Source: Ruminococcus flavefaciens (GTDB lineage: Bacteria; Bacillota; Clostridia; Oscillospirales; Ruminococcaceae). Taken from it: a stretch of 64,000 nucleotides of DNA. The translations under genes and the position numbers were made by a program. How positions within the stretch are numbered: position 1 is the first letter of the stretch; the number at the start of each line of letters is the position of its first letter. Positions 59,730-64,000 of the stretch are shown here, in pieces. The DNA is taken from assembly GCF_900116855.1 (NCBI RefSeq), contig NZ_UETD01000011.1, positions 72,400 through 136,399 on the forward strand. The letters run 5' to 3'. The notes beneath the pieces are model-generated. The model was not told the DNA's origin. It saw only the letters and a program-made list of their open reading frames with translations, and ran no database searches.

Positions 59730-60263
59730 TCAGTTTTTAAGATGCTCCGCAAAGGAAATAGCTATATCTCCCAGTATGACCGCGGACATCACAGCGGCTG
59801 CGGCAGCGCAGACACCTTTGGGAAGCTTCTCGCTGAGCTTCCCCGAAAGCGGATGGAGCAGATAGAAATACCCAACCGCCAGTACGCCGAATATGGCGCT
59901 GGATATGAGACTGGACCTGTCAAGTATGGAGAAGTACCAGTTCTCGTAGGTCCAGAACTGTTCATGGAAGATGAATTCCAGCAGGTAGGAGGCTCCGAGC
60001 TCGAATATCGTTGTGACTGCCATGGCGAAAAAGAAGATGAACACGGGGTTACGTTTCTTTCTCAGCAGGGCGAGCAGTATAAAGGCTCCCACTGCGTAGA
60101 TGGGGATGATGGGGAGGTGGAGCATACCGCGGTTGTCGAAGTAATGATACATGACCCATACCGTCGCCACCTCGTACAGCCAGCCTGCAAAGCCTGCGGC
60201 TGCAAATTCAAATACATAGCGGAAGAATATCCGCACAGGCTCGGTTTTTTTGTGCTCTGCCAT
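59730..60263 (-). CDS. Membrane protein of the ABC-transporter type IV (CmpB-like) family
   Basis: 177 residues with five hydrophobic segments. The pattern FFRYVFEFAAAGFAGWLYEV and GASYLLEFIFHEQFWTYENW matches the clostridial family annotated as putative ABC-transporter type IV membrane proteins (PF06541). No ATPase partner is nearby and real transport function is unproven. Four bases after the YccF-like gene. Confidence 0.7.
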   Translation of the reverse strand: MAEHKKTEPVRIFFRYVFEFAAAGFAGWLYEVATVWVMYHYFDNRGMLHLPIIPIYAVGAFILLALLRKKRNPVFIFFFAMAVTTIFELGASYLLEFIFHEQFWTYENWYFSILDRSSLISSAIFGVLAVGYFYLLHPLSGKLSEKLPKGVCAAAAAVMSAVILGDIAISFAEHLKN

Positions 60264-60266
60264 AGT

Positions 60267-60626
60267 TTACCTGACCTCTGCGCCGAAGGGCATGAGAGCC
60301 AGCTTTGCCAGCTTGAACATCTGCATACCAAAGGGGATACCTATTATGGTCACGCAGAGCAGCAGTCCGAATACGGCAAATTCAAGTGCCATTTCGACTC
60401 CGCCGAATATGAGCCAGAGAATATTCACCAGCAGGCTTACTGCACCTCCGCCGTATTTTACCTCCTTGCCGAAGGGGCAGAAGCTCAGCTTTGCCATTTT
60501 GAAGCACTGTGCCCCGACAGGTATGCCCACTATGGTGATACACCACAGAAGTCCGATCAGCAGCCAGCTCAGTCCGCTGAGAAATCCGCCGAAAATAAGC
60601 CATAAAAGATTACCTAAACACCCCAT
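60267..60626 (-). CDS. YccF-domain membrane protein
   Basis: 119 residues with two tandem modules of the form N-x-L-W-L-I-F-G-G ... G-I-P-x-G-x-Q-x-F-K-x-A-x-L-x-x-x-P-F-G, at residues 5-56 and 65-117. This is the YccF pattern, a small membrane protein of unknown role. Start ATG 60626 with a g-rich site. The duplication is normal for the family. Confidence 0.85.
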   Translation of the reverse strand: MGCLGNLLWLIFGGFLSGLSWLLIGLLWCITIVGIPVGAQCFKMAKLSFCPFGKEVKYGGGAVSLLVNILWLIFGGVEMALEFAVFGLLLCVTIIGIPFGMQMFKLAKLALMPFGAEVR

Positions 60627-60650
60627 ATTTTTCCCCTTTCCGTTTCGTTA

Positions 60651-61868
60651 CTACATATTCACTGCCGCTGTGTAGGCAGTGGAGAAGGCTATCTGGAGAT
60701 TGAAGCCTCCCGTATAAGCGTCCACGTCGATTACCTCGCCTGCGAAGTAGAGACCGCGGACCAGCTTTGACTCCATAGTCTTCGGGTCTATCTCCTTGGT
60801 GGAGATGCCGCCGCTTGTGATTATGGCTTCATCTATGGGACGGAAGCCCGATATCCTTACGGGGAAGGACTTTATCAGCTCCCCGAAGCTGTGTCTCTGT
60901 TCCTTGGTAATGCCATTTATCTTCTGCTCAGGAGCTATCCCCGACAGCCTTACCGCTACGGGTATGAGCTTTGCAGGCAGAAGCTTGCGGATACCGTTCT
61001 GGAAGTCCCTGTTGAGGTTCTCCGCGAAGTCGCGCTGTATCCTTGCGTCAAGCTGCTCGGGGGTCAGTGCGGGCTTTAAGTCGATGAGGAGCCTGTACTT
61101 ATCCGGTGCCATATTGCGTATGTGGGAGCTTGCACTGAGCACAAGGGGACCCGAGACTCCGAAATGAGTGAACAGCATCTCGCCCATTTCGCTGTATATG
61201 CACTTTTCTCCCTCCATGAGCTTTACGGTCACATTGCGGAGTGAGAGTCCCATCATCTCCGCGCAGAATTTATCGGGAGAGGTTAGGGGCACCAGCGAGG
61301 GCTTCAGCTCCGTAACCGTATGTCCCAGTGCCTCCGCAAGGGAGTAGCCGTCCCCTGTGGAGCCTGTTGCAGGGTAGGATTTGCCGCCGCAGGCAATGAG
61401 AACTGCCGATGAGCGGTACTCCTCGCCCCCTGCCTTTACGCCGCATACAGCGCCGTCCTCGGTGAGTATCTTGGTGACCCTCTTATTTATGACCTTTACG
61501 CCCAGCTTCTTCATTTCACGGGCAAGGGCATCGGCTATGTCGTTGGCGTTGTCGCTGACGGGAAACACCCTGTTGCCCCGCTCGGTCTTCAGGGGCACTC
61601 CCAGCTCCTCGAAGAAGCTCATGGTGCATTCCGCGTCAAAGCCTGCAAAGGAGCTGTACATAAAGCGCGGATTGACGGGTATATTCTTCATATGCTCGTC
61701 GGAGGGACTGTTGTTGGTGACATTGCAGCGTCCCTTTCCCGTTATGCGGAGCTTTCTGCCAAGCTTTTCGTTTTTCTCAAAGAGCAGCACTGTCTTGCCG
61801 AAGCGTGCTGCATTGACAGCGGCAAAGCAGCCTGCTGCGCCGCCGCCTATAATAATAGTATCGGTCAT
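60651..61868 (-). CDS. NAD(P)/FAD-dependent oxidoreductase (HI0933/BaiN-like)
   Basis: 405 residues. N-terminal FAD motif TIIGGGAAGCFAAVNAARFGKTVLLFEKN, the family mark LGRKLRITGKGRCNVTN, and the C-terminal GLYFAGEVIDVDAYTGGFNLQIAFSTAYTAA. The group includes flavoproteins linked to bile-acid reduction, but most members are uncharacterised, so I do not assign a substrate. It overlaps the DUF3006 gene by four bases. Confidence 0.88.
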   Translation of the reverse strand: MTDTIIIGGGAAGCFAAVNAARFGKTVLLFEKNEKLGRKLRITGKGRCNVTNNSPSDEHMKNIPVNPRFMYSSFAGFDAECTMSFFEELGVPLKTERGNRVFPVSDNANDIADALAREMKKLGVKVINKRVTKILTEDGAVCGVKAGGEEYRSSAVLIACGGKSYPATGSTGDGYSLAEALGHTVTELKPSLVPLTSPDKFCAEMMGLSLRNVTVKLMEGEKCIYSEMGEMLFTHFGVSGPLVLSASSHIRNMAPDKYRLLIDLKPALTPEQLDARIQRDFAENLNRDFQNGIRKLLPAKLIPVAVRLSGIAPEQKINGITKEQRHSFGELIKSFPVRISGFRPIDEAIITSGGISTKEIDPKTMESKLVRGLYFAGEVIDVDAYTGGFNLQIAFSTAYTAAVNM

Positions 61869-62092
61869 TGTTTTCCTCTTTTATCCTTGCCCGTAAGCCT
61901 GCGGAGCCGCCTTGCGTGGCTGCTGCGCCGCTGTTCGGTGGTACTTGTATCAACTGCGAAGTGCCCGTTCCTTTCGGTAAGCACATCTCCCTCGCGGACT
62001 CCCTCGGGGAGACTGCTGCGGAGCACGGTGACTGTGCCGTTTTCGGTCTCCAGCACGGCGTATCCGCCTTCAAATCTGTCCAGAACAGTCAT
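61865..62092 (-). CDS. DUF3006-family small protein
   Basis: 75 residues. The pattern VLDRFEGGYAVLETENGTVTV, then LPEGVREGDVL, is that of DUF3006, short proteins that nearly always sit next to a ComEC-like metallo-hydrolase, as here (one base apart). The tail is very basic (RRSSHARRLRRLTGKDKR). Function unknown. Confidence 0.85.
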   Translation of the reverse strand: MTVLDRFEGGYAVLETENGTVTVLRSSLPEGVREGDVLTERNGHFAVDTSTTEQRRSSHARRLRRLTGKDKRGKQ

Positions 62093-62093
62093 A

Positions 62094-63104
62094 TCATGCG
62101 CCCCTTTCCGTTGAGAATGTCAGCTTGCTGCCGTCCGAGGATACCACTATTGAGCCGTTGAGGTCGGTGCGGTATATCTGTGAGGTATACATCCCCAGTC
62201 GGCGGAGAGTGCTCTTTGTGGGGTGACCGTAGGGATTGTCACTTCCGCAGGAGATAACTGCCGCCTGCGGCTCTATCTCCCTCAGCAGCTCCTCCGTTGA
62301 GGAGTAGGCGCTGCCGTGATGACCTGCCTTGTAAAGTGTTACCTTGCCAAGTCTGCCGCTTTTCAGCATAGCTGCCTCGGACTCTGCCCCTGCGTCCCCT
62401 GTCAGCAGGAATGTGTTGCTGCCGTGGGTGATGAAAAGACTGACGGAATAGTCGTTTACGTCCTCGTGGAAGCTGCCGTCGGGAGCGACTATCTCGCCCT
62501 CCGCGCTGCCGATATGTATGACCCTGCCTGCTTCCGCTTCGGTAACTGTGACGCCGCTGCTCTCGCAACTGTCGAGGAAGCGCTCGAAGAAAAGCGCCGC
62601 AGGTATCTGTTCATCGGGAACATGGGGCACTATGACCTCACCGATGTCAAATGTATCGATGATGCGGTACATACCGCCCATGTGGTCGGAATGGGGATGA
62701 GTGGCTATGAGATAATCAAGCCGTCCCACGCCCAGACCTGTGAGATATGTGATAACGTCGTCGGAGACCTCGTCCTCGCCGCAGTCCACCAGCATGGTGA
62801 CGCCGTTGGCGGCGATAAAGGTGCAGTCTCCCTGACCTACGTCTATGAAGTGCATTACCAGCCTGTCCTCAACGGGAAAGGTGTGGACGGGCTTGCGGAA
62901 ATGCCTGTATCCTATGAATATGAGCAGGACTGCCGCTATTATGAGCAGCCCTATGGTCTTCAGTGCTTTCTTTTTCCGCTCTGACCGCTCTTTTTGCCGC
63001 TCTTCTGCCAGTTCCCTGAGGTATTGCCTCTGCTGCGCTGAGAGCTTGTATTTCTCTCCTGCGGCTTTGACGAAGCTCTCCGTGTCCTTGAAGTATCCTG
63101 CCAC
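62094..63104 (-). CDS. ComEC/Rec2-related metallo-beta-lactamase-fold hydrolase
   Basis: 336 residues. A cytoplasmic basic N-terminus (residues 1-47), one membrane segment (IGLLIIAAVLLIFIG), then the MBL domain: HFIDVGQGDCTFI, metal motif ATHPHSDHMGGMYRI, LLTGDAGAESEAAML, and LYKAGHHGSAYSS. It is like the C-terminal domain of the DNA-uptake channel ComEC but without the channel, so it is a stand-alone exo-domain enzyme, perhaps a nuclease. The start is GTG at 63104 with ggcggtga ahead. It overlaps the 3' end of the radical SAM gene by 145 bases. Confidence 0.82.
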   Translation of the reverse strand: MAGYFKDTESFVKAAGEKYKLSAQQRQYLRELAEERQKERSERKKKALKTIGLLIIAAVLLIFIGYRHFRKPVHTFPVEDRLVMHFIDVGQGDCTFIAANGVTMLVDCGEDEVSDDVITYLTGLGVGRLDYLIATHPHSDHMGGMYRIIDTFDIGEVIVPHVPDEQIPAALFFERFLDSCESSGVTVTEAEAGRVIHIGSAEGEIVAPDGSFHEDVNDYSVSLFITHGSNTFLLTGDAGAESEAAMLKSGRLGKVTLYKAGHHGSAYSSTEELLREIEPQAAVISCGSDNPYGHPTKSTLRRLGMYTSQIYRTDLNGSIVVSSDGSKLTFSTERGA

Positions 63105-64000
63105 GACTTGTCACCGCCTTTTCGGGGAGTATTGCTCTTTCCACGGGAGTCATCTGCCACCAGACATTTCGGCGATGAGCCTATGAGGTCGCGCCTGCCT
63201 GCGGCTTTGAGAGCCTCCAGCACTATCTCCCTGTTCTGAGGGCGGAAGTATTGCAGCAGAGCTCGCTGCATAGCCTTTTCCTTCGGAGTTTTCGGAACAT
63301 AGACCTTCTCCATGGTGTAGGGGTCAAGCTCCGTGTAGAACATAGCCGTGGAGATAGTTCCCGGGGTGGGGTAGAAGTCCTGCACCTGCTCGGGACGTAT
63401 CTTGTTGTCCCTGAGGAAAAGTGCTAAGTCGATAGCCTCGTTGAGAGTGCTTCCGGGGTGTGAGGACATAAGGTAGGGGACGAGATACTGTTCCTTGCCC
63501 ATGCCCTTGGTTATTTCGTAGAAGCGCTTCTGGAAGCGCTTGTAGGCTTCGATATGGGGCTTGCCCATCTTGTCCAGCACCACCGCCGAGCAGTGCTCGG
63601 GAGCGACCTTCAGCTGACCGCTGACATGGTGCATTATCAGCTCCTTCATGAACTCATCGTCCTTGTCCTCAATGAGGTAGTCGTAACGTATTCCCGAGCG
63701 GATAAAGACCTTTTTCACGCCCTTGACCTTGCGTATCTTGCGGAGCATAGCCAGGTATTCGCTGTGGTCCACTTTAAGGGCGGGACAGGGGGTGGGAGCA
63801 AGGCATTTCTTGCCCATGCAAAGTCCCTTGGTGAGCTGCTTGTCGCAGGAGGGGCGGCGGAAGTCCGCCGTTGGACCGCCTACGTCGTGTATGTAGCCCT
63901 TGAAATCGGGCATTTTTGTTATGCGCTCCGCTTCCTTCAGTACCGACTCCTCGCTCCTGACGGTGACACGCCTGCCCTGATGGAGGGCGATGGAGCAGAA
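62960..64000 (-). CDS. YgiQ-family radical SAM protein (partial)
   Basis: The C-terminal 346 residues of a gene that continues past the window end; the frame is open to base 64000. The visible part begins FCSIALHQGRRVTVRSEESV, which is the end of the radical SAM cluster loop (the final Cys). It then has GYIHDVGGPTADFRRPSC, HVSGQLKVAPEHCS, MSSHPGSTLNEAIDLALFL and FYPTPGTISTAMFYT, all YgiQ marks. The last 70 residues are basic and low complexity. The reaction of the family is not established. Confidence 0.9.
   Translation of the reverse strand, partial: FCSIALHQGRRVTVRSEESVLKEAERITKMPDFKGYIHDVGGPTADFRRPSCDKQLTKGLCMGKKCLAPTPCPALKVDHSEYLAMLRKIRKVKGVKKVFIRSGIRYDYLIEDKDDEFMKELIMHHVSGQLKVAPEHCSAVVLDKMGKPHIEAYKRFQKRFYEITKGMGKEQYLVPYLMSSHPGSTLNEAIDLALFLRDNKIRPEQVQDFYPTPGTISTAMFYTELDPYTMEKVYVPKTPKEKAMQRALLQYFRPQNREIVLEALKAAGRRDLIGSSPKCLVADDSRGKSNTPRKGGDKSWQDTSRTRRASSKPQERNTSSQRSRGNTSGNWQKSGKKSGQSGKRKH

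Noticed and set aside
1-64000. CRISPR arrays, tRNA and rRNA genes
   Set aside because: No regularly spaced direct repeats and no tRNA-like cloverleaf or rRNA sequence was noticed on either strand by eye.

Overview
This window comes from a Gram-positive, plant-fibre-degrading clostridium, most likely a Ruminococcus or close relative (inference). The evidence is three-fold. There are type I dockerin modules behind Thr-rich linkers at 7885-10551 and 35201-35502, and a bifunctional pectin methylesterase/pectate lyase. Two clostridial hallmarks are present: an IspH-ribosomal protein S1 fusion, and a tiny YqzL-like gene between era and recO. Promoters are consensus TTGACA-17-TATAAT with strong AGGAGG-type ribosome sites. 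I see no tRNA, rRNA or CRISPR.

Layout. 1-418 is the start of an ECF sigma factor (minus). 744-2909 encodes a sugar-sensor/degenerate-GGDEF/AraC regulator. 2910-3509 is repeat-rich and gene-free. 3510-6211 (minus) is a small operon: GH25 lysozyme, mannose-6-phosphate isomerase, ROK glucokinase. 6455-10551 holds a small membrane protein, then an ECF sigma factor overlapping an unusual anti-sigma/secreted dockerin protein read as one frame; this locus is bracketed by two copies of a 240-260 bp inverted-repeat element. 10848-13074 (minus) has a phospholipase C-like protein and gap. 13325-20612 is a housekeeping run: CYTH, phoH, ybeY, era, yqzL-like, recO, mutS2. 20675-22582 is a paralogue of the first sensor that carries an intact GGDEF motif.

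22650-34956 is a large polyamine region. A structured, terminator-ended leader RNA precedes speD, arginine decarboxylase, a membrane protein, speE, speB, three DUF3592 proteins, an acetyltransferase, carboxy(nor)spermidine dehydrogenase, VanZ, a cyclophilin lipoprotein, carboxy(nor)spermidine decarboxylase, a histidine phosphatase and a second acetyltransferase. Both known bacterial spermidine routes are therefore encoded together.

35497-50689 is a 15.2-kb mobilizable element (large serine integrase, MOBP-type relaxase, MobC-like protein, small resolvase, candidate oriT, regulatory and membrane cargo, a broken aminoglycoside acetyltransferase). Its ends can be read to the base: a six-base CGTAGG core is repeated at both ends and flanked inside by 15-base inverted repeats. 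Removing the element joins, in frame, the pectinesterase/pectate lyase gene (50652-53774) to the orphan Thr-rich linker plus dockerin (35201-35502). The insertion has therefore cut the dockerin off a cellulosomal pectinase.

54140-56060 is hypoxanthine phosphoribosyltransferase plus a purine permease. 56366-64000 (minus) holds ispH-S1, plsC, cmk, two membrane proteins, a flavoprotein, a DUF3006 protein, a ComEC-like metallo-hydrolase and the 3' part of a YgiQ-type radical SAM gene that runs off the window. Three copies of a palindromic repeat with 7-bp-period arms lie between genes at 18025, 34963 and 56141.
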